Shown: positions 7,335-15,064 of the stretch, piece after piece | Position numbering within the stretch: position 1 is the first letter of the stretch | Layout: the number at the start of each line of letters is the position of its first letter | Source: JALZHR01 sp036389695 | GTDB lineage: Bacteria > Acidobacteriota > Blastocatellia > Pyrinomonadales > Pyrinomonadaceae | DNA: 22,957 nucleotides | Assembly (NCBI GenBank): GCA_036389695.1 | Contig: DASVWG010000534.1 | Coordinates: 1-22,957, forward strand | Reading direction: 5' to 3' | Notes under the pieces: generated by a model | Seen by the model: only the letters and a program-made list of their open reading frames with translations | Told to the model about the DNA's origin: nothing | Database searches by the model: none | Program-made: the position numbers and the translations under genes

Positions 7335-7503
7335 AAAAAAAAAGAAAGGCGGAAACGCGACAGTTATGGAGCGTGTTTCTTAAACGCGAAATGATGAACG
7401 CGAAACGATGAATTCGATTCGCTGAAACTGCAATTCATCGCTCCGCGTTCATCATTTCGCGTTCCGCAGACACGCTCCATAACTGTCGCGTTTCCGCCCT
7501 TTT
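7335..7503 (-). terminator. Palindrome followed by a long T tract: likely terminator of the lipoprotein gene
   Basis: Read on the minus strand, the long palindrome begins just after the stop codon at 7506. Its distal arm ends in CGCC and is followed by TTTC and a run of nine T (7343-7335). A stem plus U-tract of this kind is a rho-independent terminator by shape. The stem is the first copy of the GCGACAGTTATGGAGCG repeat family. Confidence 0.6.
7345..7501. repeat. Palindromic repeat, copy 1 (GCGACAGTTATGGAGCG family)
   Basis: The left arm (7345-7376) begins AAAGGCGGAAACGCGACAG and the right arm (7470-7501) is its complement, both reading TTATGG where the other copies read TGATGG. The loop holds a second palindrome of iterated words (AACGCGA, AATGATG, AACGCGA, AACGATG, all 7-mers) with the complementary words before the right arm. 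Other copies are at 16711-16854 and 17696-17791. No open reading frame is supported inside. Confidence 0.9.
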
Positions 7504-7505
7504 AT

Positions 7506-8336
7506 TTACTTTTTCACGTTCTTTTGTTTTTCGAGAATCTCGTTTTTGTTTTCGACCGGCGGCGCGTTTTTATCGGCGACGGAAAAAGTCAGGCGCTTGC
7601 CCTGCATCCGAAAATCGTTGCCGTTCCATTTATAACTGGCGCGCGTCCAGTGCGTCGGGCAGCAGAGTTGTTCTTCGTCGCCGGTGATTTTCATCGTTTC
7701 GACGCCGCCTAAGATATACCGGTCTTGCCCGAAAATCTCGATGACGAGATTTCCGTCGTCGGCATAAATATTTTTCAAGCCGCCGTCGGCGCGGTCGCCC
7801 GTGCGAAAATGCCAGATAAGCGCGGGCTTTTCGTCTTTCCACGTAAAAACATAGACGATTTGCGGAATCGCCGAGCCTGCCGTGACGATTTTCAGAATCA
7901 CGAATGCTTCGTCAATGCCGTCGTCCGTGACGTCGCCGTATCTCGTCGTCACGTAAGATAAACCGATGCGCTTTTCTTCCATCCGGCGTCCGCCGTCTTC
8001 CAGAATGGCTTCCGCGCCGTCGTCGTCCTGCCAGCCGCGCGGCAGCGGATAGATGTAATTTCTAAAATCGAAACTGCCGATTTCGGAATTAGTGGTTTTG
8101 CCGTTTTCGTCGAGAATTTCGGCTTGTGTATCGGGCGGCTGCGGCGCGGCGGAATTCGAATTTTCACGATTTGAGTTTACCGGAATCTGAATTCGGTCGT
8201 TTGGCTCGCCGGAAACCGTCGTCGAAACGTCAGCCGCGCCAGACCGATTTTCGGCACGGCTCGCGCAAGCGGAAAAAACAAATAAAACGCCGGAAAGCAA
8301 AATCGAGGCTTTCAAAGCGACGGAAAAAATTTTCAT
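7506..8336 (-). CDS. Putative lipoprotein with a C-terminal soluble domain
   Basis: A 276-residue exported protein. The N-terminus MKIFSVALKASILLSGVLF is a signal sequence ending in FSAC, a lipobox-like site with Cys23. A Ser/Asn/Thr-rich linker follows to about residue 80, then a folded domain. Within it, YGDVTDDGIDEAFVI resembles the acidic, Asp-rich loops of FG-GAP/VCBS repeats but occurs only once. I do not recognise the family. It stands alone between two repeat-bearing intergenic regions, with a palindromic terminator directly after its stop codon. Likely location is the periplasmic face of the outer or inner membrane. Confidence 0.8.
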   Translation of the reverse strand: MKIFSVALKASILLSGVLFVFSACASRAENRSGAADVSTTVSGEPNDRIQIPVNSNRENSNSAAPQPPDTQAEILDENGKTTNSEIGSFDFRNYIYPLPRGWQDDDGAEAILEDGGRRMEEKRIGLSYVTTRYGDVTDDGIDEAFVILKIVTAGSAIPQIVYVFTWKDEKPALIWHFRTGDRADGGLKNIYADDGNLVIEIFGQDRYILGGVETMKITGDEEQLCCPTHWTRASYKWNGNDFRMQGKRLTFSVADKNAPPVENKNEILEKQKNVKK

Positions 8337-8407
8337 TTAGATTCGGGGAAAACCCAAGACGGATAGAAATTTGCGGTAACAGAGTAGCACGAACCGGCGC
8401 GTAAGAA

Positions 8408-8554
8408 AAGGATGAGGGATGAAGGATGAGGGATGAATAGAAGAAAGTTTTAAGTGTTGAATTTTGAGTTTTGAGTTAGTCGAAATCTTTCATTCATAAT
8501 TCAAAACTTAAAATTCAACACTTTTTCATCCCTCATCCTTCATCCCTCATCCTT
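8408..8554. repeat. Nested hairpin of two heptamer-word families
   Basis: The outer arms (8408-8437 and 8525-8554) are perfect complements made of alternating 7-mers GGATGAG and GGATGAA. Inside lies a second inverted repeat (about 8452-8478 and 8497-8523) built of different 7-mers, TTGAATT and TTGAGTT, starting AAGTGTTGAATTTTGAG. The element begins 4 nt after the ettA stop codon, so it would form the 3' end of that transcript. It fills most of the 222-bp gap between ettA and the lipoprotein gene. Confidence 0.9.
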
Positions 8555-8558
8555 CGTC

Positions 8559-10250
8559 TTAGGCTCGCGTCAGACTTCTATATTTAATCCGGTGCGGCTG
8601 GTCGGCGTCGTGTCCGAGACGGCGTTTTTTGTCGGCTTCGTATTCCGAGTAATTGCCGTCGAAATACACGACTTTCGAATCGCCTTCAAACGCCAGAATG
8701 TGCGTCGCGATTCTATCCAGAAACCAGCGGTCGTGGCTGATGACGACGGCGCAGCCCGCGAAATTTTCCAGCGCTTCTTCGAGCGCGCGCATCGTGTTGA
8801 CGTCCAAATCGTTGGTCGGCTCATCCAGTAAAATCACGTTTGCGCCCGATTTGAGCATTTTCGCCAGGTGCACGCGGTTTCGCTCGCCGCCGGAAAGCAT
8901 CCCGACGCGCTTCTGCTGGTCGGAACCCGAAAAATTGAAACGCGAAACATAAGCCCGCGAATTCATCTCGCGCTTGCCGAGCTGGACGATGTCCAAGCCG
9001 TCGGAAATCTCGTCGAAAATAGTTTTGTCGCCGTTCAGCGAATCGCGCGACTGGTCGACGTAGCCGAGCTTGACGGTTTCGCCGACCTTGAAAGTTCCCG
9101 CGTCAGCCGTGTCCTGTCCGGTAATCAGACGGAAAAGCGTCGTTTTGCCCGCGCCGTTCGGACCGATGACGCCGACGATTCCGCCGCGCGGCAAGCTGAA
9201 TTCGAGATTTTCAAACAAAAGTTTATCGCCGTAAGCCTTTGAAACATTGTGCGCTTCGATGACAATATCGCCCAGACGCTCGCCCGGCGGAATGTAAATT
9301 TCCAAGTCTTCGGCGCGCCGCTCGCTGCCTTCGGCGACCATTTTTTCGTAATCGTTGATGCGCGCTTTCGATTTCGCGTGCCGACCTTTCGGCGACATCC
9401 GAATCCATTCAAGCTCGCGCTCCAGAGTTTTTTGCCGCTTGTCCTCGGTTTTCTGCTCCTGCGCCAGACGATTCTGTTTCTGCTCCAGCCACGACGAATA
9501 ATTTCCCTTCCACGGAATGCCTTCGCCTCTATCGAGTTCCAAAATCCAGCCCGCGACGTTGTCGAGAAAGTAGCGGTCGTGCGTGACGGCGATAATCGTC
9601 CCCTCGTATTTTTGCAGATGCTGTTCGAGCCACGCGACGGTTTCCGCGTCCAGATGATTCGTCGGCTCGTCCAGAAGCAAAATATCGGGCTTTTGCAATA
9701 ATAAACGACACAGCGCGACGCGGCGTTTTTCGCCGCCGCTCAAGGTTTTAACCAATGTGTCCTGCGGCGGGCAGCGCAGCGCGTCCATCGCCATTTCCAG
9801 ACGCGAATCCAAATCCCACGCGTCCGAAGCGTCGAGCTTTTCCTGAACTTCGCCCTGACGCTCGATAAGCGCGTTCATTTCGTCGTCGCTCATCGGCTCG
9901 GCAAATTTCATGTTGATTTCTTCAAACTCTTTTAATAAATCGACCGTTTCCTGCACGGCTTCCTCGACAATCTGGCGGACGGTTTTCGTTTCGTCCAGCT
10001 TCGGTTCCTGTTCGAGATAGCCGACCGAATAGCCTTTCGAGAAAACGACTTCGCCGTTAAATTCCTTGTCCGTTCCGGCAATTATTCGCAAAAGCGAAGA
10101 TTTTCCCGACCCGTTCAAGCCGAGAACGCCGATTTTCGCGCCGTAAAAAAACGACAGATAGATGTCTTTCAGGACCGGCTTTTTGTCGTAAAACTTGCTG
10201 ACCCTGACCATCGAAAAAATAATTTTATTCGGTTCGTTATTATTGCTCAT
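8559..10250 (-). CDS. ettA: Energy-dependent translational throttle protein EttA (ABC-F ATPase)
   Basis: A 563-residue soluble ABC-F protein with two ATPase domains, close to the 555 residues of E. coli EttA. Domain 1 has Walker A GLNGSGKSS (residues 44-52), the signature LSGGEKRR (170-177) and Walker B LLLDEPTNHLD (191-201). The linker carries the charged P-site tRNA interaction motif with LEWIRMSPKGRHAKSKARI. Domain 2 repeats the pattern with GPNGAGKTT, LSGGERN and LLDEPTNDLD. The family binds the ribosomal E site and couples translation to ATP/ADP ratio. The ATG lies 4 bp after the stop of the small exported protein gene without a clear ribosome-binding site, suggesting coupling. Confidence 0.95.
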   Translation of the reverse strand: MSNNNEPNKIIFSMVRVSKFYDKKPVLKDIYLSFFYGAKIGVLGLNGSGKSSLLRIIAGTDKEFNGEVVFSKGYSVGYLEQEPKLDETKTVRQIVEEAVQETVDLLKEFEEINMKFAEPMSDDEMNALIERQGEVQEKLDASDAWDLDSRLEMAMDALRCPPQDTLVKTLSGGEKRRVALCRLLLQKPDILLLDEPTNHLDAETVAWLEQHLQKYEGTIIAVTHDRYFLDNVAGWILELDRGEGIPWKGNYSSWLEQKQNRLAQEQKTEDKRQKTLERELEWIRMSPKGRHAKSKARINDYEKMVAEGSERRAEDLEIYIPPGERLGDIVIEAHNVSKAYGDKLLFENLEFSLPRGGIVGVIGPNGAGKTTLFRLITGQDTADAGTFKVGETVKLGYVDQSRDSLNGDKTIFDEISDGLDIVQLGKREMNSRAYVSRFNFSGSDQQKRVGMLSGGERNRVHLAKMLKSGANVILLDEPTNDLDVNTMRALEEALENFAGCAVVISHDRWFLDRIATHILAFEGDSKVVYFDGNYSEYEADKKRRLGHDADQPHRIKYRSLTRA

Positions 10251-10254
10251 TATT

Positions 10255-10680
10255 TTAAACTTTTAATTTTTTAAATCCTTCCACGCAGCTGACCGTAAAT
10301 TGATAATTATAAGCGCCCATATGTCCAAACGTGCCGCTCGAAAATTTTCCGACAAAGACGACTTGGGCGCTATTATTAATATGCTTGGTGCTTCCCTTTT
10401 TTAACTGTGCTTTCGAGCCTTTGCACAAATCGTCCTCATCGAGCAGCTCGAGCCACGTTTTCACCCCGGCTTTTCGACAATCCGCCTCGCCGCACAGACT
10501 GCTCCACTCAAAACCGTAATTCCAGAACGCTTTCAGGCGGACGGTTTTCCCGAAATACGCCTCTTTATTTCGCATCAGCTCATCATAAGAAAGAGTCGGA
10601 ACCGGCGCGGATTGATTTGTTTGCGCCTGCGCGGCTAAAATCAAAAAGAGAAAAATCGCCAAAATCGATGCAGCTTTCAT
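10255..10680 (-). CDS. Small exported protein of unknown function
   Basis: A 141-residue protein. Residues 1-20 (MKAASILAIFLFLILAAQAQ) are a clear signal peptide with an A-Q-A cleavage region. The mature part starts with a Pro/Thr-rich segment, then SYDELMRNKEAYFGKTVRLK. It contains four cysteines (in SSLCGEADC, DDLCKG and VSCVEG) that could form two disulfides. The opening KEAYFGKTVRLKAFW resembles exported OB-fold (tRNA_anti-like) domains; this is a guess. The frame extends upstream to 10734, but the start at 10680 gives the signal peptide and has AAGGA upstream. It sits 34 bp after the TonB receptor gene and 4 bp before ettA. Confidence 0.75.
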   Translation of the reverse strand: MKAASILAIFLFLILAAQAQTNQSAPVPTLSYDELMRNKEAYFGKTVRLKAFWNYGFEWSSLCGEADCRKAGVKTWLELLDEDDLCKGSKAQLKKGSTKHINNSAQVVFVGKFSSGTFGHMGAYNYQFTVSCVEGFKKLKV

Positions 10681-10714
10681 ATAGATTTTTTCCTTTCGTC
10701 GCAAGGTATTAAAG

Positions 10715-13102
10715 TTATCTTTTTCCCAAATCAAAACGCAAGCCGACGCGCGCGAAACGCGGCGCGGCGACGGTTCGATTCGGCGTTAAACCGATGTCGT
10801 AGCGACGGTTAAAAACATTTTCGATTGCCGTAAAAATCTCGATTTTTTTCGCCGCGCGATACGACGCGAAAACGTCGAGCGTGAAAAACGGGCGCAGGCG
10901 CAGGCTGTTTAAATCATCTTCAAACTGCGCGCCGGAAATCCTCGCCTGCGCCCCGAAAGAAAACCGCGCCGGCGGGCGATAAAACATTTGCAGATTTAAC
11001 TGCTGACGCGCGACTTGCGGCAAAAATTTTCCGACTAAATCGGGATTATCCGGAAATCGGGCGACGCGCGAATCGACCAGCAGGCAGCTCGCCGAAAAGC
11101 GCAAATCTCGCCGCAGCAAAAATTCCGCGTCCAGTTCCAAGCCGCGCGCCCGCGTTTTGCCGACGTTCCGGCGCTGCCTCGTAATTAAATTCGGCGTCGA
11201 GCTTAAAGTCACGCTCACGACGGGACGCGAAACTTCGGCGACGAAAACGTTTCCGCGCAGATTCAAACGTCCGGAAAGACTTGTGAAATTTATTCCGCCT
11301 TCAAAATTGTCGGCGCGCTCGGATTTTAAATTTTCGTTCGCTAAAGTCAAAACGTTTCCGACGCGAAAAGCGCGATAAAGCTCGTTTAAAGTCGGCGCGC
11401 GAAACGATTTGGAAAACGCCGCGTAAAGCGAGAAATTTTCGTTCAGACGATAAAGCGCGGCAAGACGCGGGCTGAAAGCGCTTTCGCGGCGATTCGGAAA
11501 ATTGACGACCGCCGTTTGATTCGTCGTCAAATTTCGCGTCGCCGAAAGCGCGTCTTTATTTTCCCAGGCGTCGAATCTCGCGCCGAAGCTTAAGTTTAAT
11601 TTATCGCCCGCCCGCCAGAAATCCTGCGCCGAAACGGAAAACGCGCGTTCTTTTCCGCCCGCGCCGACTGCGGAAGTCGCGCGATTGTTTGTAAAAATAG
11701 TTTCATCGCTCGCGCCGCGCACGTCGCGAAATTCAAATGCGGAAGAAACCGCATGATTGCCGAAAGCCTTTGACCAGAAAAGATTTGCGCCGAAAGCCTG
11801 CGACGGAACGCGCTGGATGCGCGTTAGATTTTCCGTGTTTCTGTCAGCTGAAACGCCTGAAAAAATCTGGTCGTAAATTTGTTTTTCGACGAAAGCGCGA
11901 AGCTGAAAAGCGCCCGGATTCGTTTCGGGAAAATCCGCGCCGAAAACCGCTTGCCGAAAATACGTCCGGTTCGTTTGCAGGCGAGTCCCGTTGTCGCGAT
12001 TTTCCGAAAATAAATTTCCGCGCAGGAAAATTCGGGAGTTATTGAAAAATCCGCCCGCTACCGCAGACGGTTCTGACAAGCGTTTTTCAATTGTGATAAA
12101 ACCGTTTTGATAGCGGCTGTTGGCGTAAAAATCAGCCGCGCCGCGCTCGCCCGCGGCAATCGGAATGTAGCCGCGAGCTTTAAACGCGTCGAGCGACGCC
12201 GAAACATTCCAGCCGTTTTTGCCGGCTGCGCCGAACACGCTCGCGTCAAATGTTTTTTGCGTTCCGGCGGAAGTTTCAAAACGGAGAACGGGCGCGTCGC
12301 CGGTTGATTTGGTCTGTAGATTTATCGCGCCGGAAAGCGCCGCGTCGCCGTAGAGCGAGCTGGCGCCGCCGCGCAGGGTTTCGATTTGCTCGATGGCGGA
12401 TTTCGGCACGCGCGTCCAATACGTCCAGCCGCCGAAAGCGTCGTTTATCGAAATTCCGTCGAGCAAAACCGAAGCGCGCGACGCGCCGCTTCCCGCCAGC
12501 CCGCGAAAATTCGCGCCCTGCGCGGTCGGGTTCGTCGTGCGGCTCGAACTGCGTCGAAACAAGGCGAATCCGGCGATTTGTCGAAGCGCGTCGTCGATGG
12601 TTTGCGCGGCGGTCGCGTCGAGATTTTCGCGCGTCAAAACGACGACGCTCGCCGGAGTTTCGCTCAGACGCGTTTCGGTCTGCGTGATGGAAACGGTGAC
12701 GCTTTCGCGCAGATTTCGCGGCGCTAAAATGATTGTTAAAGGCGCTCCGAAATCGCTTTCGCCGACGCTTTTTTCGTAATCGTTAAAGCCATTTGCGGTG
12801 ATTTTTAAAGTCGGGTTTGTTTCGTTATTGGCGGAAATGTTGAATTTCCCTTCGGCGTCCGTCGTCGTTTGAGCGAGCGTTTTATTTTGATTTTTGAGAG
12901 AAACGCTTGCGCCCGCTATCGGCGCATTTTGCGCGTCGGTGACGGTTCCCGAAATTGTTTGAGCGGAAGCTGTCTGAAAGACAAAACAGAAAAGAAAACA
13001 GAAAAGAAAAGCGAAAAATAAACGCGCGCAAATCCGAAACTTGCCCGCTCGAAACGAGTAATGAATGCCTAAAGTCTGATTTCTGACGCGGCGAAATTCC
13101 AT
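10715..13102 (-). CDS. TonB-dependent outer-membrane receptor with N-terminal carboxypeptidase-like domain
   Basis: A 795-residue outer-membrane transporter. A long basic leader and hydrophobic core (LFFAFLFCFLFCFVFQTASA) form the signal peptide. Residues about 48-130 are a CarboxypepD_reg-like domain (ISGTVTDAQNAPIAGASVSL). The plug follows with LSETPASVVVLTRENLD, LLDGISINDAFGG and ETLRGGASSLYGDAALSGAI, then a C-terminal beta barrel ending in an aromatic-poor RVGLRFDLGKR. Substrate is unknown; plug style fits siderophore or cobalamin receptors. Residues 342-351 (LSEPSAVAGG) are encoded by a REP-like sequence. It starts 10 bp after the low-GC hypothetical gene. No TonB box can be assigned with confidence. 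Confidence 0.93.
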   Translation of the reverse strand: MEFRRVRNQTLGIHYSFRAGKFRICARLFFAFLFCFLFCFVFQTASAQTISGTVTDAQNAPIAGASVSLKNQNKTLAQTTTDAEGKFNISANNETNPTLKITANGFNDYEKSVGESDFGAPLTIILAPRNLRESVTVSITQTETRLSETPASVVVLTRENLDATAAQTIDDALRQIAGFALFRRSSSRTTNPTAQGANFRGLAGSGASRASVLLDGISINDAFGGWTYWTRVPKSAIEQIETLRGGASSLYGDAALSGAINLQTKSTGDAPVLRFETSAGTQKTFDASVFGAAGKNGWNVSASLDAFKARGYIPIAAGERGAADFYANSRYQNGFITIEKRLSEPSAVAGGFFNNSRIFLRGNLFSENRDNGTRLQTNRTYFRQAVFGADFPETNPGAFQLRAFVEKQIYDQIFSGVSADRNTENLTRIQRVPSQAFGANLFWSKAFGNHAVSSAFEFRDVRGASDETIFTNNRATSAVGAGGKERAFSVSAQDFWRAGDKLNLSFGARFDAWENKDALSATRNLTTNQTAVVNFPNRRESAFSPRLAALYRLNENFSLYAAFSKSFRAPTLNELYRAFRVGNVLTLANENLKSERADNFEGGINFTSLSGRLNLRGNVFVAEVSRPVVSVTLSSTPNLITRQRRNVGKTRARGLELDAEFLLRRDLRFSASCLLVDSRVARFPDNPDLVGKFLPQVARQQLNLQMFYRPPARFSFGAQARISGAQFEDDLNSLRLRPFFTLDVFASYRAAKKIEIFTAIENVFNRRYDIGLTPNRTVAAPRFARVGLRFDLGKR
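12051..12077. repeat. REP-like sequence inside the TonB receptor gene
   Basis: It matches the REP arms found in the flavoprotein gene: on the minus strand GTCAGAACCGTCTGCGGTAG and onward to GCGGGCGG. The loop TGCGGTAGCG is identical; the stem has one G-T wobble and one mismatch and the distal TTGAA is lost. It encodes LSEPSAVAGG of the barrel region, in a reading frame different from the copies in the flavoprotein gene. Confidence 0.8.
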
Positions 13103-13112
13103 TATTTAAAGT

Positions 13113-13631
13113 TTATTTATTTATCTCAAGATGTGCTTGTTCGCGGGATTTTTCTTCTATGTATTTAAGCATCTGATAGCAACTTTGCGTGAGTTCTCTA
13201 GTTTTTTCATTCAATAGTGTAACAGGCTTTCTTTCTTGAATTATATCATTGCCAAGACTATTTAATTCATTTACCAAATCTAATAAACGATCGAATTTCT
13301 CCTTTAATTCCGGTGTGTAAATATTAATTAATGTACCTATGGAGATCGCCTGATTACGCAATAATTCAAGAAATGCATTAAACTCTGTTGGTGATAGAGG
13401 TGCAAAAGTTTTCGTCACAAGTCCTACTACTTGGATTGTCGAGGAAAGAATATATTTCGACAATAGGCTGTGTAATTCCTCTAATTTGGACAATCGTAGC
13501 TTCGCGCTTTCCATCTGCTTTTGATGCTCCAGTTGCAGACGCAGATTTTTACGATTATAAAAGTTCGTAATTATAACTCCGAGAAGTGCAAGACCGCCGC
13601 CAATTAAAACACTCAATAAAGTATTATTCAT
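13113..13631 (-). CDS. Hypothetical protein with N-terminal membrane anchor and coiled coil
   Basis: A 172-residue protein. Residues 4-24 (TLLSVLIGGGLALLGVIITNF) form one transmembrane helix, followed by a basic heptad-rich helix (RKNLRLQLEHQKQMESAKL). A long alpha-helical region continues to the C-terminus and ends IEEKSREQAHLEINK. No enzymatic motif is visible. The gene is clearly more A+T-rich than its neighbours and uses codons such as ATA, TTA and AAT freely, which suggests recent acquisition. It is placed 10 bp before the TonB receptor gene. Similar single-helix coiled-coil proteins are common beside mobile and defence genes, but nothing here shows that role. Confidence 0.7.
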   Translation of the reverse strand: MNNTLLSVLIGGGLALLGVIITNFYNRKNLRLQLEHQKQMESAKLRLSKLEELHSLLSKYILSSTIQVVGLVTKTFAPLSPTEFNAFLELLRNQAISIGTLINIYTPELKEKFDRLLDLVNELNSLGNDIIQERKPVTLLNEKTRELTQSCYQMLKYIEEKSREQAHLEINK

Positions 13632-13765
13632 AAAATTATTTTATCTCCGAGTTTTTATTTTATTCTAAGCAATCTTAAGCAATCTTATTTAGTCATCCTC
13701 CCATCTCTCTTAGATTTTTTGCGCCAAGCTGGACGCGCGGGCTTCTGCGTTGTCCGTTCTTCTTT

Positions 13766-14875
13766 TTATTTAATCAAAACTCTGCGGACGGCTAATTTAT
13801 CAATCCTGTTTCTGTTAATTTCAAAGCCGATGCCCGGCGCTTCCGGCACGATGATGGTTCCGTTTTCCGTGACCTTGACTTCCGGCTCGATGATGTCTTC
13901 GTGCCAGTAGCGCTTCGATGCCGAAACGTCGCCGGGCAGCGTGAAACCGGCGAGCGTGGACATCGCGATATTGTGCGCTCTGCCGATGCCCGATTCCAGC
14001 ATTCCGCCGCACCAGACCGGAATGTTTGCCCGGCGGCAGGTTTCTTCGACGAGTTTTGCCTGCGCGTGCCCGCCGACGCGACCGAGCTTGACGTTGACGA
14101 TTTTTCCCGCGCCGAGCTCGATTGCCTTGCGCGCGTCTTCGGGCGATTTTACCGATTCGTCCAGACAAATCGGCGTGCGGATTTCGCGCTGCAATTTCGC
14201 GTGGTCGAGCATATCGTCGGGCGCGAGCGGCTGTTCAAACATCATCAAATTAAACGCGTCCATCCGCCGGAATAAATCGACGTCGCACAACGAATAAGCC
14301 GAATTCGCGTCGCCCATCAATAAAATATCGCCGAATTTTGCGCGCACGCGGCGGATGACTTCATAATCCCAATGCGGCGCGATTTTGATTTTGATTCGTT
14401 GATAACCGGCGGCGAGCTCCGTCTGCATTTTTTCAAATAACTGCTCGATTGAGTCCTGAATTCCGATGGAAACGCCGCACGCGATTTCGCGCCGGACGCC
14501 GCCCAGATGCTGCCACAAAGGCACGCCTCGTTTTTTCGCTTCCAAATCCCAGCAAGCCGTTTCGATGGCGGCTTTCGACATCCGGTTTCCGCGCACGCTG
14601 CGCATTACGTTCCAAATCTGCGAGGCAGACTCGACCTCTTTGCCGAGCGTCATCGGCGCGAGAATTTTTTCCAGCGTCACCCAGGCGGCGTCCGTCCATT
14701 CTTCGTTATACGAAGGCGTCTCGCCGCAGGTCACTTCGCCCCAGCCTTCCGCGCCGGTTTCGTCCCGGACGCGCGTTAAAATTATTCTTCGCTCGTAGGT
14801 TCTGCCGAAGCTCGTTTCAAAAAAATGGACAAGCGGCAGATTGATTTCGATAAGCTCGATTGATTTGATTTTCAT
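13766..14875 (-). CDS. menC: o-Succinylbenzoate synthase (MenC) / N-acylamino acid racemase family enolase
   Basis: A 369-residue enolase-superfamily enzyme that dehydrates SHCHC to o-succinylbenzoate in menaquinone synthesis; some members also racemise N-acylamino acids. Catalytic residues are all visible: the KxK pair K162/K164 (RIKIKIAP), metal ligands D189 (GDANSAY), E214 (FEQPL) and D239 (CLDES), and the second catalytic lysine K263 (NVKLGRVGG). The start at 14875 (MKIKSIELIEINLP) is the usual family N-terminus; an upstream ATG at 14902 adds nine unlike residues. No other men gene is adjacent, so racemase activity or a different dipeptide-related substrate cannot be excluded. The upstream gap holds repeats. 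Confidence 0.88.
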   Translation of the reverse strand: MKIKSIELIEINLPLVHFFETSFGRTYERRIILTRVRDETGAEGWGEVTCGETPSYNEEWTDAAWVTLEKILAPMTLGKEVESASQIWNVMRSVRGNRMSKAAIETACWDLEAKKRGVPLWQHLGGVRREIACGVSIGIQDSIEQLFEKMQTELAAGYQRIKIKIAPHWDYEVIRRVRAKFGDILLMGDANSAYSLCDVDLFRRMDAFNLMMFEQPLAPDDMLDHAKLQREIRTPICLDESVKSPEDARKAIELGAGKIVNVKLGRVGGHAQAKLVEETCRRANIPVWCGGMLESGIGRAHNIAMSTLAGFTLPGDVSASKRYWHEDIIEPEVKVTENGTIIVPEAPGIGFEINRNRIDKLAVRRVLIK

Positions 14876-14902
14876 TGGCGGAAAGTGCGCGGGCGCAAAC
14901 AA

Positions 14903-14930
14903 ACAGGATAAGCGTTTTCGCCTATCCTGT
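14903..14930. repeat. Short hairpin built on ACAGGATA
   Basis: ACAGGATA-AGCG-TTTT-CGCC-TATCCTGT. It forms an 8-bp outer stem, a mismatch and a 3-bp inner stem around a four-T loop. The word ACAGGAT is the same one that is iterated in the element at 21242-21395. It lies about 28 bp upstream of the menC start. Confidence 0.6.
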
Positions 14931-14953
14931 CTATTCCGGTTTATTTTCTCAGA

Positions 14954-15057
14954 AAGTGTCAGTAGCCCGACCGTCAGGGAGGGCTTGCCTGATGATAGAA
15001 AATCGTCTCAAATTTTTAAACCCCAAGCCCGCGCTCACGCTTGGGCTACTGACACTT
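14954..15057. repeat. Two-headed REP (BIME-like) element
   Basis: The outer arms are AAGTGTCAGTAGCCC (14954-14968) and its exact complement (15043-15057). Each end also contains its own hairpin: AGCCC-GACCGTCAGGGA-GGGCT on the left and CCCAAGC/GCTTGGG around CCGCGCTCAC on the right. A spacer of about 45 nt separates them. Two inward-facing REP-like units of unlike sequence joined by a spacer is the BIME layout. It begins 7 nt after the VWA gene's stop codon and fills the gap before menC. Confidence 0.8.
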
Positions 15058-15064
15058 GCTTCAA

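Noticed and set aside
8408..8554. CRISPR-like array
   Set aside because: The units are contiguous 7-mers without spacers and are arranged as an inverted repeat.
12058..12779. Several open frames of 60-145 codons antisense to or shifted within the TonB receptor gene
   Set aside because: They are Arg/Ser-rich by-products of the receptor's codon use, have no ribosome-binding sites and no recognisable domains.
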